DNA of 50,374 bases from Acidimicrobiaceae bacterium (GCA_003155135.1 PMFN01000039.1:177327-227700), one strand, 5' to 3'. Counted from the first letter of the stretch, positions 1 to 8,807 are shown. Notes: generated from the letters alone by a model not told the origin. Made by a program: numbers and translations.

Positions 1-547
1 CCAGGCGGTCCACGTCGCGCGCCAGCGCCCACCCATGAGCGAGGAGGTGATGCGCAAGCAGCACCGGCTGCGCCCGCTGGAGATGCGTGTAGCCCGGCAG
101 GTACATGTCCCCTGCCTCACGGGCGCGGTGCAAGAGGACGTCCTGGAGTGCCATGACATCGACGGCGATGGCGGCGAGCGCACGTCTCGACCACAGGCGA
201 AGGTCGGTGGCGATCTGGTCGTTGCGGCTCCGTCCGGTGTGGAGCTTGGCGCCCACGTCACCGGCAAGCTCGGTGACGCGCCTCTCGATGGCGGTGTGGA
301 CATCCTCGTCGTCAGGTGCGAATGCGAACGAGCCGGTTGCGAGCTCCTGGCCGACCACGTCGAGTGCACCCAGCAGCTGGTCGACCTCTTCGGGGCTCAC
401 GATCCCGTGACGCCCGAGGCCGCGCACGTGGGCCTTCGAGCCGACCAGATCGACCTCGGCCAGTGCGCGGTCGAATGGCAGACTCACCGTGAACTCGGCC
501 ACCACCTCGGCCATGCCCTCACCGAACCGGCCTTGCCAGAGTGTCAT
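1..547 (-). CDS. argH: argininosuccinate lyase (partial, C-terminus outside window)
   Basis: Last step of arginine synthesis: cleaves argininosuccinate to arginine and fumarate in the cytosol. About 182 N-terminal residues are visible. The start motif LWQGRF, the substrate-binding HTGRSRND (residues 103-110) and PGYTHLQRAQP (151-161) are all intact. The catalytic-serine signature loop near residue 280 and the C-terminus lie beyond the left edge. The ATG at 547-545 overlaps the argG stop by four bases (ATGA), so translation is probably coupled. It is the final gene of argCJBDFRGH. Family identity is secure; completeness cannot be judged here. Confidence 0.96.
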   Translation of the reverse strand, partial: MTLWQGRFGEGMAEVVAEFTVSLPFDRALAEVDLVGSKAHVRGLGRHGIVSPEEVDQLLGALDVVGQELATGSFAFAPDDEDVHTAIERRVTELAGDVGAKLHTGRSRNDQIATDLRLWSRRALAAIAVDVMALQDVLLHRAREAGDMYLPGYTHLQRAQPVLLAHHLLAHGWALARDVDRL

Positions 548-1776
548 GCGGGGCGCGCCTCCCCCGAGGCGCCGCCCTGACGGGCAGCCCAGGTCGCCAC
601 ACCAAGGCCCCAGAGGCGCACGAACCCCTCCGCGTCCTCATGCCGGAACGAGTCGGAGGAGTCGTAGGTGGCGAGATCGTGGTCGTAGAGGCCCACCGGG
701 CTCCGCCGGCCGTGGATGGCCAGGGTCCCGGGGGGCTCGAAGCGCAGGCGCACCTCGCCGGTGACGTGGCGCTGAGACTCGCGTACGAAGGCATCGAGCG
801 AGGCCTTGAGCGGCGAGAACCACATGCCGTCGTAGACAAGCTCGGACCAGCGCGGCTCGAGCCGCGCCTTCTCGTGGTGCAAGTCGCGCTCCAAGGTGAA
901 GTCCTCGAGGTCGGCGTGTGCCGCCAGAAGGGCGAGTGCCGCTGGGCACTCGTAAATCTCGCGGCTCTTGATGCCGACCCGGCGGTTCTCGACCATGTCG
1001 AGTCGCCCGAAGCCGGTCGAGCCGGCGATGCGGCCTATCTTCTCGATCAGCTCCGCTGGGTCGAGCGAGATGCCGTCCAGGCCGACCGGCACGCCGGCCT
1101 CGAAGCCCACGACCACCTCGATCGGCCCGGTGGCCGTGACCTTTGTCAGCGTGTAGACGTCCGCTGGCGGGTCCGCCCATGGGTCTTCGATGGCGCCGCA
1201 CTCGATCGCCTTGCCCCAGAGGTTCTCGTCGATCGAGTACAGCTTCGCCTTGCTCTGCCCGATCGGGATGCCCCACTTCAACGCGTAGTCGACGCACTCC
1301 TCCCGGCTCAGCCCCCACACGCGCGCTGGGGCAATCACCTCGAGGTCGGGAGCGAGCGAGCGAGTGCCCACTTCGAAGCGGACCTGGTCGTTGCCCTTCC
1401 CGGTGCAGCCGTGCGCCACCGCCGTGGCGCCGTGGCGGCGGGCCTCGGCGACCAGGTGGCGGACGATGACCGGGCGCGACAGGGCCGAGACGAGGGGGTA
1501 CTTGCCCTCGTACCGGGCGTTCGCGGCAATGGCGGGAAGACAGAAGTCCTCGGCCATCTCTGCCCGGGCGTCGATCACCGTCGCCTCGATGGCGCCGGCC
1601 ACCAGCGCACGCTGGCGGATCGCCTCCCAGTCCTCGCCGCTCGACTCGGCGGACTGGCCGACGTCGACGGCGACGGCGATCACTTCGGCTCCGAGCTCTT
1701 GGATCAGCCACCGCACCGCCACCGAGGTGTCCAGGCCACCGCTGTAGGCGAGCACAATCCGCTTTGCCATCTTCAT
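544..1776 (-). CDS. argG: argininosuccinate synthase
   Basis: ATP-dependent condensation of citrulline and aspartate to argininosuccinate. The N-terminal PP-loop LAYSGGLDTS (residues 9-18) binds ATP. The 410-residue length is normal. The start is taken at ATG 1776, which forms an ATGA overlap with the argR stop and has GAGGG five bases upstream; ATG 1770 (MAKRIVLAY), preceded by GGAAGG, is an equally good alternative and costs only two residues. The open frame extends upstream to 2046, but that part is an argR shadow without family similarity. The 3' end overlaps argH by four bases. Confidence 0.97.
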   Translation of the reverse strand: MKMAKRIVLAYSGGLDTSVAVRWLIQELGAEVIAVAVDVGQSAESSGEDWEAIRQRALVAGAIEATVIDARAEMAEDFCLPAIAANARYEGKYPLVSALSRPVIVRHLVAEARRHGATAVAHGCTGKGNDQVRFEVGTRSLAPDLEVIAPARVWGLSREECVDYALKWGIPIGQSKAKLYSIDENLWGKAIECGAIEDPWADPPADVYTLTKVTATGPIEVVVGFEAGVPVGLDGISLDPAELIEKIGRIAGSTGFGRLDMVENRRVGIKSREIYECPAALALLAAHADLEDFTLERDLHHEKARLEPRWSELVYDGMWFSPLKASLDAFVRESQRHVTGEVRLRFEPPGTLAIHGRRSPVGLYDHDLATYDSSDSFRHEDAEGFVRLWGLGVATWAARQGGASGEARPA

Positions 1777-2297
1777 CCTTCCCTCGTTGGCGCTTCGCGC
1801 CCATTGGTCATCGGTTGGCCGTCGGTCTCGGTTGGATTGAGGCCCGAGAGGCTGGCCAGGCGGGCCGCCATGGCCGCGCCACCATGCGATTCGGACACCA
1901 CGGCGAGCACGGTATCGTCGCCGGCGACCGTGCCGAGTAGTCCCTCGAGGCCGCTCCGGTCGAGAGCCGAGCCTACGACATGCGCGCAACCGGGCGGCGT
2001 CCGCAGGACCACCAGATTCCCCGACTGTGCGAGCTCGACCGCCCACTCGCCAAGCACACGGCGGAGGTGGTCCTCGGGGGCGATCTGCTGGGTCGGCAGC
2101 TCCGGCAGGACGTAGGCGCCCTCGCCACCGGGGAGGCGCACCTTGATGGCCCCGAGCTCTTCGAGGTCGCGCGACACGGTGGTCTGGGTGGCCTCAATCT
2201 CCTCGTCGGCGAGGAGCTCGACGAGCTGGCTCTGGCTCGAGACGGGTTGGGCCGCCAAGAGCTTGGCGATCCGGTGCTGGCGCTGGTTCTTGTTCAC
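1773..2297 (-). CDS. argR: arginine repressor ArgR
   Basis: Arginine-responsive repressor of arginine genes, about 174 residues. The N-terminal winged helix-turn-helix (roughly residues 1-70) contains the recognition region TQTTVSRDLEELGAIKV. The C-terminal hexamerisation and arginine-binding domain contains GCAHVVGSALDR and LLGTVAGDDTVLAV. The start is GTG 2297, overlapping the argF stop (GTGA); a much longer frame upstream of it is a shadow of argF. The gene sits inside the operon it probably controls, giving autoregulation through the ARG box before argC. The argFRG order matches mycobacteria. Confidence 0.95.
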   Translation of the reverse strand: MNKNQRQHRIAKLLAAQPVSSQSQLVELLADEEIEATQTTVSRDLEELGAIKVRLPGGEGAYVLPELPTQQIAPEDHLRRVLGEWAVELAQSGNLVVLRTPPGCAHVVGSALDRSGLEGLLGTVAGDDTVLAVVSESHGGAAMAARLASLSGLNPTETDGQPMTNGREAPTREG

Positions 2298-3262
2298 GGC
2301 AGCACCCCTGCCCGCTCTGCGGGCGTGGCCACCAGCCACGCCAGGATGCCGCGCATTGCGGTTCGCCGGTGCGCCGCCTGGCGCCAGACCACGCTGCGCT
2401 CGCCGTCGACCACCGACGCAGCGATCTCCTCGCCACGGTGCGCCGGCAGGCAGTGCAGCACGACCGCGCCCTCCCCCGCTGCCTCCAAAAGGGCGTCGTC
2501 CACGCAGTACCCCTCGAAAGCCGCCAACCGCTCGAGCGACTCGGCCTCTTGGCCCATCGATGTCCACACATCGGTGTAGATGGCATCGACGCCATCGACG
2601 GCCTCGAAGGGGTCCGACAGCGCCTCGACCGAGCCGCTGCGACCCGCGGCACGGGCCGCGTCTTCCAGCCAATCCAAGTCGCCGGGGAGCAGCTGGTAGC
2701 CGTCGGGGGCAGCGACTCGCACGTCCATGCCGACCATCACCGCCGCCATGGCCAGCGAGCGGCAGACGTTGTTGGCGTCGCCGACGTAGGCCAGTGAGTG
2801 CCCGACGAGCCCATCGCCACCCTTCACGGTGGCGATGGCATCGCGCAGCGTCAGCAGGTCGGCCACCGCCTGGCACGGGTGCGCCCGGTCGCTCAGCAGG
2901 TTCACGACCGGCACCTCAGTGCCATCGCCGTCGAGGGCGTCCGCCATACGCTCGAGGGCGCCGTGGTCGAAGACCCTGGCGCAGATGATGCGGTGGTAGG
3001 ACGCAAGGGTGCGCGCCACGTCTGCTGCCGGCTCCCGCATGTCGAGACCCACCTCGTGGCCCTGGATGTAGACCGGATGGCCCCCGAGGCCGACGACTGC
3101 CATCTCGGTCGAGTTTCGGGTCCGGTTGGAGGGCTTCTCGAAGACAAGGGCCACGCCGTTGCCAGCCAGCACGGGCCCGAGCTCGGCGGCCTCGGCCATG
3201 GCCAGGATCTGGTCGAGCTCGACAGCGCTCACGTCGTCGAGCTCGAGGAAGTGCCGGCTCAT
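2294..3262 (-). CDS. argF: ornithine carbamoyltransferase
   Basis: Transfers the carbamoyl group from carbamoyl phosphate to ornithine, giving citrulline. The carbamoyl-phosphate motif reads SNRTR at residues 45-49 (STRTR in many homologues), HPCQ lies at 128-131 and the ornithine-binding HCLPAHRGEE lies near residue 270. At 322 residues it is a typical anabolic enzyme. The ATG at 3262 forms an ATGA overlap with the argD stop, and the stop overlaps the argR GTG. The ornithine-type HCLP loop separates it from the aspartate enzyme pyrB at 37838-38887. Confidence 0.96.
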   Translation of the reverse strand: MSRHFLELDDVSAVELDQILAMAEAAELGPVLAGNGVALVFEKPSNRTRNSTEMAVVGLGGHPVYIQGHEVGLDMREPAADVARTLASYHRIICARVFDHGALERMADALDGDGTEVPVVNLLSDRAHPCQAVADLLTLRDAIATVKGGDGLVGHSLAYVGDANNVCRSLAMAAVMVGMDVRVAAPDGYQLLPGDLDWLEDAARAAGRSGSVEALSDPFEAVDGVDAIYTDVWTSMGQEAESLERLAAFEGYCVDDALLEAAGEGAVVLHCLPAHRGEEIAASVVDGERSVVWRQAAHRRTAMRGILAWLVATPAERAGVLP

Positions 3263-4446
3263 TGCGCACCTGCGCGCTGGAGGCCCTCGAGCGCGGCCGC
3301 CACGATGGCGAGGGCCGCATCGATCTGCTCGTTGCCCACGAGGAGCGAGGGGCTGAAGCGCAGCGCATCGGGACGCACGGCGTTGACGAGCAGCCCCGCT
3401 TCGAGGCAGGCCGCACTGGCGGCAGCGGCGCCGCCTCCCGTGAGCTGTGCAGCCAGCAGCAGGCCCCGTCCGCGGACCCCGCCGATCGCGTCGAGTGAGC
3501 CGAGGCCGTCACGCAACCGTGAGCCGGCGGCCGTGGCCCGGCCGCAGACATCCTCGGCTTCCATCACGCCGAGCGTGGCCCGAACAGCTGCCATGGCAAG
3601 GGGCTGGCCACCGAAGGTCGACCCGTGATCGCCCGGGACCATGGCGGCAGCCACCTCGGCACGCGCCCAGCAGGCACCGACCGGCATGCCGTTGCCAAGG
3701 GCCTTGGCCATGGTCACCACGTCGGGCTCGAGGTGCTCGTGCTGGAAGGCGAACCACTCGCCGGTGCGCCCGAACCCGGTCTGCACCTCGTCGACCATCA
3801 AGAGCGCCCCGTGCTCGGTGCACAGGTCACGCAGGCCGCGCAGGTAGTCCGACGACGGGACCACCACACCGCCCTCACCTTGGATCGCCTCCACCAGGAC
3901 AGCCGCCACATCAGCGCCCTCCAGGGCCTTGGCCATGGCCTCGAGGTCGTCGAAGGGGACGGCGGGAAAACCAGCCGGCATGGGCTCGAACCCGGTGTGC
4001 TTGGCCGCCTGCCCCGTAGCGGCGAGCGCGGCCAGCGTGCGGCCGTGGAACGAGTTCTCCGTCGAGACGACCACGTAGCGGCCCCGACCGGCCCAACGAC
4101 GGGCCACCTTGATGGCGCACTCGTTTGCCTCGGCGCCCGAGTTGCAGAAGAAGACCTGGCCACCGGCCTGTTCCTCGCCCCCGCCGATCAGCCGGTCGAT
4201 GGTGGCCGCCACCTCGGGAGCGAGCACGTTGCCGTAGAGGTTCGAGACATGGGTGAGGGTGGCCGCCTGCCGGCTCACCGCTTCGGTGACGGCCGGATGG
4301 GCGTGCCCAAGCGAGGTCACCGCCAGGCCGCCGATGAAGTCGAGGTAGCTGCGGCCCTCGGCGTCGAAGAGGACCGATCCCTCGCCGCGCACGAAAGTCA
4401 CCGGCGGCTCGGGGTACGTCCCCATGAGGAAGCGACGGTCGGTCAT
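3259..4446 (-). CDS. argD: acetylornithine aminotransferase
   Basis: PLP-dependent class III aminotransferase that makes N-acetylornithine from N-acetylglutamate semialdehyde and glutamate. The 395 residues include the phosphate-binding CNSGAEANE (101-109), the cofactor Asp in MVDEVQTGFGRTG and the Schiff-base Lys248 in TMAKALGNG. The start ATG at 4446 overlaps the argB stop by four bases; the open frame upstream of it has no homologous content. Similar enzymes can also act on succinyldiaminopimelate in lysine synthesis; nothing here separates the two activities, but the operon position favours arginine. Confidence 0.95.
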   Translation of the reverse strand: MTDRRFLMGTYPEPPVTFVRGEGSVLFDAEGRSYLDFIGGLAVTSLGHAHPAVTEAVSRQAATLTHVSNLYGNVLAPEVAATIDRLIGGGEEQAGGQVFFCNSGAEANECAIKVARRWAGRGRYVVVSTENSFHGRTLAALAATGQAAKHTGFEPMPAGFPAVPFDDLEAMAKALEGADVAAVLVEAIQGEGGVVVPSSDYLRGLRDLCTEHGALLMVDEVQTGFGRTGEWFAFQHEHLEPDVVTMAKALGNGMPVGACWARAEVAAAMVPGDHGSTFGGQPLAMAAVRATLGVMEAEDVCGRATAAGSRLRDGLGSLDAIGGVRGRGLLLAAQLTGGGAAAASAACLEAGLLVNAVRPDALRFSPSLLVGNEQIDAALAIVAAALEGLQRAGAQ

Positions 4447-5327
4447 GGCTCGACCATCGTGCCCACACCCCCGTCGGTGAACAACTCGAGGAGGAGCGCG
4501 TGGGGAACGCGACCGTCGAGGATGTGGGCGCGCACCACGCCACGGCGGACGGCCTGCGCACACGCCTCGACCTTGGGGACCATGCCGCCGGCCGCTCCAC
4601 CGCTTGCCACGAGATCGTCGAGCGCGACGGCTGTCGCCGTGCGCAGCAGGGAGTCGGGGTCGTCGGCGACGGTGCGCAACCCCGCCACGTCGGTGAGAAA
4701 GACGAGCTTCTCGGCGCCGAGTGCCTCGGCGATGGCGCCGGCGACGGTGTCGGCGTTGATGTTGTAGGCCTGCCCGTCCTCGTCGGCCCCGATGGTGGCC
4801 ACGACCGGGATGAGGCCCTGGGCGAGCAGCCGGCTGAGCAGGATCGGGTCGACCTCGACCACGTCGCCGACGTAGCCGAGCGCCTCGTCACGCTGCCCAG
4901 CGGTGATGAGGTTCGCATCCTCGCCGGACAAACCGACGGCGAGCGGCCCGTGCACGTTGATGGCCGAGACGATGTCGCTGTTCACCTTGCCGACGAGCAC
5001 CATGCGCGCGATGTCCAAGGTGTCGGCGTCGGTGACCCGGAGGCCGTCGCGAAACTCGGCGACCATGCCGAGGCGGTTCATGAGGGCCCCGATCTGCGGC
5101 CCTCCCCCGTGGACCACGACCGGCAGCATGCCGACGGACTGCACCAGCACGACGTCTTCTGCGAAGGAGGCAAGGGCGGCCTCGGCATCGTCGGGCGCAC
5201 CGGCCAGGGCGTTGCCTCCGTACTTGACGACGACGATCTTGCCGGAGAAGCGCCGAATGTAAGGCAACGCCTCGACGAGAAGCGCCGCGACATCGGCCGG
5301 AGAGGTCGTGGTGGTGTGCGCGCTCAC
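4443..5327 (-). CDS. argB: acetylglutamate kinase
   Basis: Phosphorylates N-acetylglutamate, the usual arginine feedback point. It shows the amino-acid kinase fold: KIVVVKYGGNAL near residue 30, the glycine loop VVVHGGGPQIGALM near residue 75, and NINADTVAGAIAEAL with LVFLTDVAGL in the C-terminal ATP region. It has 294 residues and a GTG start at 5327 in a GTGA overlap with the argJ stop. The N-terminal helix before the kinase core (residues 1-25) is the kind of extension that forms arginine-sensitive hexamers in this family; feedback inhibition is inferred, not shown. Confidence 0.96.
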   Translation of the reverse strand: MSAHTTTTSPADVAALLVEALPYIRRFSGKIVVVKYGGNALAGAPDDAEAALASFAEDVVLVQSVGMLPVVVHGGGPQIGALMNRLGMVAEFRDGLRVTDADTLDIARMVLVGKVNSDIVSAINVHGPLAVGLSGEDANLITAGQRDEALGYVGDVVEVDPILLSRLLAQGLIPVVATIGADEDGQAYNINADTVAGAIAEALGAEKLVFLTDVAGLRTVADDPDSLLRTATAVALDDLVASGGAAGGMVPKVEACAQAVRRGVVRAHILDGRVPHALLLELFTDGGVGTMVEP

Positions 5328-6493
5328 GAGGTCGTCCGGTTCTCGTCGAGGTAGCCGTAGCCGAGATCACACGTGAGCACCACGCCCGATCCTGCGCCCA
5401 ACCCGAGGTCGCAACGAAGCTCGATGTGGCGGCCCGCCATGTGCTCGGCAACCGCCCGGGCATCGTGGTCGACGCCCACGCCGTTGGCCGCCACCACCAC
5501 CCCGCCGTAGGCGATCTCGACCAAGTCGGGGTCAAAGGCCACGCCTGCGCAGCCGAGCTCGCTGACCACGCGCCCCCAGTAGGGGTCTTCACCGTTGAAC
5601 GAGCACTTGACCAGCAGGGACCCGGCGACCTGGCGGGCGGCCCTGTGGGCCTCGTCGTCGGTGCGCGCACCGACCACCTTCACATGGACCACCTTGGTGG
5701 CGCCTTCTGCGTCCTCGGCCATCTGTGCGGCGAGAGTGCCGCACGCCTCGCGCATCGCCGCACCGAGCTGGCGGGGGTCGACAGGGCCGGCACGTCCGCT
5801 CGCGAGCACGATCACCGTGTCGTTCGTCGACGTCGCGCCGTCGACGATGAGGGAGTTGAACGACGGCCCGACGGCGGCGGTCAAGAGCTCGTGCAACGTC
5901 GCTCCGTCGCAGGCGGCGTCGGTGGTGAGCACAGCGAGCATGGTCGCCATGTTGGGGGCGAGCATGGCTGCACCCTTGGCCATGGCGCCGACCGAGAAGC
6001 CCTTCGCCTCGACGAGTGCCTCCTTGTGGAAGGTATCGGTGGTCAGCATCGCCTGGGCGGCCTGTTCGCCTGCAGCGTGCTCAGCGCTGCGCGAGGCAAT
6101 CACCGCGGCGACTGCCGGCTCTACCTGGGCCAAGGGGAACGGGATGCCGATGAGGCCGGTCTGGCAGATGAGGATCTCGCTCTGCCGCGCACCGACTTCA
6201 TGCGCTGCCAACTGGCATAGGCGTTCGGCGGCCACGACCCCGGCGGCACCAGTTGCCGCATTGGCGTTGCCTGACGTGAGGACGACGCCGGCGGCCCGCC
6301 CAGCAGTCGCCGACAGGTGGGCCTTGCTGACCCGCACGGGAGCAGCCGCAGCCAGGTTGGCCGTGAAGACCGCGGCGGCGGCGATCGGGCTGCCGTCGTC
6401 GCTGCCAATGAAGGCGAGGTCGGCGACACCCTCGGCTTTGATACCGACCGCTCCCCCGGCTGCGACGAACCCCGCCGGGGCGACTACCGACAT
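5324..6493 (-). CDS. argJ: bifunctional glutamate N-acetyltransferase / ornithine acetyltransferase
   Basis: Recycles the acetyl group from N-acetylornithine to glutamate. The 389-residue precursor has the self-cleavage motif MATML: cleavage before Thr184 would yield alpha and beta chains with Thr184 as nucleophile. QTGLIGIPFP, near residue 111, is also conserved. The ATG at 6493 follows AAGGGAG at good spacing; an upstream in-frame extension to 6544 lacks family similarity. A 31-base gap separates it from argC, the only non-overlapping junction in the operon. Whether it also accepts acetyl-CoA (the bifunctional class) cannot be told from the sequence. Confidence 0.95.
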   Translation of the reverse strand: MSVVAPAGFVAAGGAVGIKAEGVADLAFIGSDDGSPIAAAAVFTANLAAAAPVRVSKAHLSATAGRAAGVVLTSGNANAATGAAGVVAAERLCQLAAHEVGARQSEILICQTGLIGIPFPLAQVEPAVAAVIASRSAEHAAGEQAAQAMLTTDTFHKEALVEAKGFSVGAMAKGAAMLAPNMATMLAVLTTDAACDGATLHELLTAAVGPSFNSLIVDGATSTNDTVIVLASGRAGPVDPRQLGAAMREACGTLAAQMAEDAEGATKVVHVKVVGARTDDEAHRAARQVAGSLLVKCSFNGEDPYWGRVVSELGCAGVAFDPDLVEIAYGGVVVAANGVGVDHDARAVAEHMAGRHIELRCDLGLGAGSGVVLTCDLGYGYLDENRTTS

Positions 6494-6524
6494 CGCCGAC
6501 TCCCTTTGGCGATCGGCCCCCAGA

Positions 6525-7547
6525 TCACGGCCACATCCCGGCAATCGGCAACCCCGTCGACTCCTTCAGGCCGAGCGAGAGGTTGGCGCACTGGATCGCC
6601 TGGCCTGCTGCACCTTTGACCAGGTTGTCGATGGCGCAGAGTGCCAGCACCCATCCCGTGCGGGGATCGACCCGCACAGTCACGTGAGCGCAGTTCGAGC
6701 CTGCGGTCGCCTTCGTCGACGGGACGTCGGCGGTGACGACGATGAAAGTCTCCGCGTCATAGGCATCGTGGAGCACCGCCAGAGCGTCGTCGGTGCTGGG
6801 AAGCGTCGTCGCACTGGCTGGCCGGGCGTAGCAGGTCGCCAGGATCCCACGCACCATCGGCGCGAGGTGGGGTGTGAACAGTGCACTCACCCCCAGGTTC
6901 TGCTCGATCTCGGCGGTGTGGCGGTGGTTGAGCAGCCCGTAGGCAGTGAAGTTCTCGTCGACCTGGCCGAATTGCAGGTGCTCACTCGTACCGCGACCTG
7001 CACCTGAGATGCCGCTCGCCGCATCGACCACGATGCGGTCTCGCTCGACCAGCCCGGCAGACACGAGCGGCGCCAAGGCGATGGTGGCGGCCGTCGGGTA
7101 GCACCCGGCCGCGGCGATGAGGGGGGCACCGGCGAGCTCGGCCCGGGTCAGCTCGGGGAGCCCGTAGACGAACCGGTCCAGGTACGACGGCTCCTGGTGC
7201 TCATCCCCGTACCAGGTGGCGTATGCCCCGGCCGTCGTCAGCCGGAAGTCGGCGGCCAGGTCGACGAACGTACCGATGCGCCCGTCGAGGTCGGCGATGA
7301 ACTGCTGGGACTGGCCGTGGGGCAGCGCCGAGAAGACCAGGTCGAGACCATCGAGCCCGTCGATGCCGGCTGGCGAGAACTCGAGATCTGGGTAGGCGCC
7401 GCTAAGCGACGGGGTGTGCTCGGCCACCCGTTGGCCCGCCCCGCCTCCGGCGGTGGCCACCGCGACGTCGAAGTCCGGGTGCGCAGCGCACAGCCGAAGC
7501 AGCTCGACTCCCGCATAGCCCGATGCCCCCAGCACGCCGACCTTCAT
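6525..7547 (-). CDS. argC: N-acetyl-gamma-glutamyl-phosphate reductase
   Basis: NADPH-dependent reduction of acetylglutamyl phosphate to the semialdehyde. The N-terminal Rossmann motif is VGVLGASGYAGVELLRL and the catalytic Cys149 lies in AAAGCYPTA. At 340 residues it is normal in size. It is the first gene of the operon. There is no Shine-Dalgarno before ATG 7547; a -10 hexamer ends eight bases upstream, so the mRNA is probably leaderless. An ARG box overlaps its -35. Confidence 0.97.
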   Translation of the reverse strand: MKVGVLGASGYAGVELLRLCAAHPDFDVAVATAGGGAGQRVAEHTPSLSGAYPDLEFSPAGIDGLDGLDLVFSALPHGQSQQFIADLDGRIGTFVDLAADFRLTTAGAYATWYGDEHQEPSYLDRFVYGLPELTRAELAGAPLIAAAGCYPTAATIALAPLVSAGLVERDRIVVDAASGISGAGRGTSEHLQFGQVDENFTAYGLLNHRHTAEIEQNLGVSALFTPHLAPMVRGILATCYARPASATTLPSTDDALAVLHDAYDAETFIVVTADVPSTKATAGSNCAHVTVRVDPRTGWVLALCAIDNLVKGAAGQAIQCANLSLGLKESTGLPIAGMWP

Positions 7548-7555
7548 GGCGCAAC

Positions 7556-7584
7556 TCTATACGGGACCCTGCATACTCATGCAA
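7556..7584 (-). promoter_or_regulatory. argC operon promoter with ARG box over the -35 element
   Basis: Read on the minus strand: TTGCAT (7584-7579), a 17-base spacer, then TATAGA (7561-7556), which places the start of transcription at or next to the argC ATG (7547). The -35 lies within a perfect inverted repeat TGCAT-ACTC-ATGCA (7570-7583). This resembles ARG boxes of actinobacteria and suits repression by the ArgR encoded in the same operon. Spacing and repeat are seen directly; ArgR binding is inference. Confidence 0.75.
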
Positions 7585-7628
7585 CCCGACCTTTGGCGTC
7601 CCGTTCGGAGCGATCCGCCATTGTCGGT

Positions 7629-7634
7629 TAGAAG
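7629..7634 (+). promoter_or_regulatory. possible -10 element of the EamA exporter gene
   Basis: TAGAAG ends six bases before GTG 7641, the spacing seen at leaderless genes elsewhere in this window. No convincing -35 was found. It is divergent from the argC promoter within 93 bases. Confidence 0.35.
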
Positions 7635-7640
7635 TAGGGA

Positions 7641-8528
7641 GTGTCGCGGCGTGGTTGGATCCTGTTTGCGGCGATGTCCGTCATCTGGGGCACGCCGTAC
7701 CTGCTGATCCGCATCGCCGTGCGCGAGGTCTCCCCCGCCACCCTCATCTTCTTGCGTTGTGCGCCGGCCGCCCTGCTCCTGCTGCCGCTCGCCATCCACC
7801 GAAAGGCCCTGGGCGACCTGCTGCGCCGCTGGCGCTGGATCGTCGCCTACACGGTCGCCGAGCTGGCGATCCCGTGGCTCTTCGTGGGGCGCGCCGAAGT
7901 GCACCTGACAAGCTCGTTCACCGGGCTGCTCATCGCGTCGGTGCCCTTGTGGGGGGCGATCATCTACCGGATCCTCGGCTACGACCGCTTCGACGGCAAG
8001 CGGATCATGGGGTTGCTCGTCGGCTTCGCCGGAGTCGTCGCACTCGTGGGCACCAACCTCCATTCGACGGACCTGGGGGCGGTGGTCGAGGTCGTCATCC
8101 CGACGATCGGCTATGCCATCGGGCCATTGATCATCTCCCGAAAGCTCGGCGACCTTCCCGGCCTCGGCGTGATCTTCGCGTCGCTGGTGCTCGCCTCGAT
8201 CTTCTACGCCCCCTACGCCGTCACCCACATGCCCTCGCACGTCTCGCTCGAGGTGGCACTGGCGGTGGTCGGGCTCGCCGTGGTCTGCACGGCTCTCGCC
8301 TTCGTCCTTTTCTTCGAGCTCATCGTCGAGGTCGGCCCGGCTCGCAGCACGGTGATCACGTACATCAACCCGGCGGTGGCCATCCTCCTCGGCGTCGTGC
8401 TCTTGGGCGAGCCGTTCACCGTCGGGATCGCCATCGGCTTCCCACTCATCCTCCTCGGCTCGTGGATGGCCACGTCGACGCCGGCTCCCGAAACGAGCGA
8501 GTTGGCCGCCGAGCCCCCGGCCAGCTGA
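7641..8528 (+). CDS. EamA/DMT-family transporter
   Basis: Predicted inner-membrane metabolite exporter of the drug/metabolite transporter superfamily. Its 295 residues carry about ten hydrophobic segments arranged as two EamA repeats: the first opens with AAMSVIWGTPYLLIRIA, and the second ends with the typical TYINPAVAILLGVVLLGE motif near residue 240. The C-terminal tail is polar (Pro/Glu/Ala-rich). It starts at GTG 7641, with AGGGA directly abutting the codon, so leaderless initiation is as likely as Shine-Dalgarno use. The substrate is unknown; divergence from argC is suggestive of amino-acid export but is not evidence for it. Confidence 0.88.
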   Translation: MSRRGWILFAAMSVIWGTPYLLIRIAVREVSPATLIFLRCAPAALLLLPLAIHRKALGDLLRRWRWIVAYTVAELAIPWLFVGRAEVHLTSSFTGLLIASVPLWGAIIYRILGYDRFDGKRIMGLLVGFAGVVALVGTNLHSTDLGAVVEVVIPTIGYAIGPLIISRKLGDLPGLGVIFASLVLASIFYAPYAVTHMPSHVSLEVALAVVGLAVVCTALAFVLFFELIVEVGPARSTVITYINPAVAILLGVVLLGEPFTVGIAIGFPLILLGSWMATSTPAPETSELAAEPPAS

Positions 8529-8585
8529 GCGGGCTGAGGCTGCTCGCCCCGCGACAACGAGACGAGCCGTGTCAGCTGTGCCGGC

Positions 8586-8804
8586 TCACTCTGCGTCGGC
8601 GTTCTTTCTGGGTCGACCTCGTCTTCGCATCGGGCCAGCGGACGGACTTCGCCCCGCGTCGCTCAGCGCCCGTCGCAGGACGAACTCGATCTGCGCGTTG
8701 GTGCTGCGCAGTTCGTCGGCGGCCCATCGGGCCAGTGCGTCGTGCACGGAAGGGTCAAGCCGCAAGAGGATGCTCTTGCGCTCGGACAGGGGGACCTTGG
8801 ACAC
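8586..8804 (-). CDS. ribbon-helix-helix (Arc-type) DNA-binding protein with AT-hook tail
   Basis: A 72-residue basic protein. Residues 10-50 (SILLRLDPSVHDALARWA, then ELRSTNAQIEFVLRRAL) fit the strand-helix-helix pattern of Arc/MetJ regulators, including the Asn-Ala-Gln-Ile turn. The C-terminus carries RRRGRPRK, an AT-hook-like minor-groove motif. It starts at GTG 8804, three bases after the SPFH gene stop and without a clear Shine-Dalgarno, so expression probably depends on coupling. A likely role is autorepression of the pair through the palindrome at 9765-9780 (inference). An antitoxin of an unknown system is an alternative, but the partner is not toxin-like. Confidence 0.82.
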   Translation of the reverse strand: MSKVPLSERKSILLRLDPSVHDALARWAADELRSTNAQIEFVLRRALSDAGRSPSAGPMRRRGRPRKNADAE

Positions 8805-8807
8805 GCG

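Noticed and set aside
1777..2046. N-terminal extension of argG in the same frame
   Set aside because: Overlaps argR in another frame and lacks similarity to argininosuccinate synthases, whose N-terminus aligns with MAKRIVLAYSGG.
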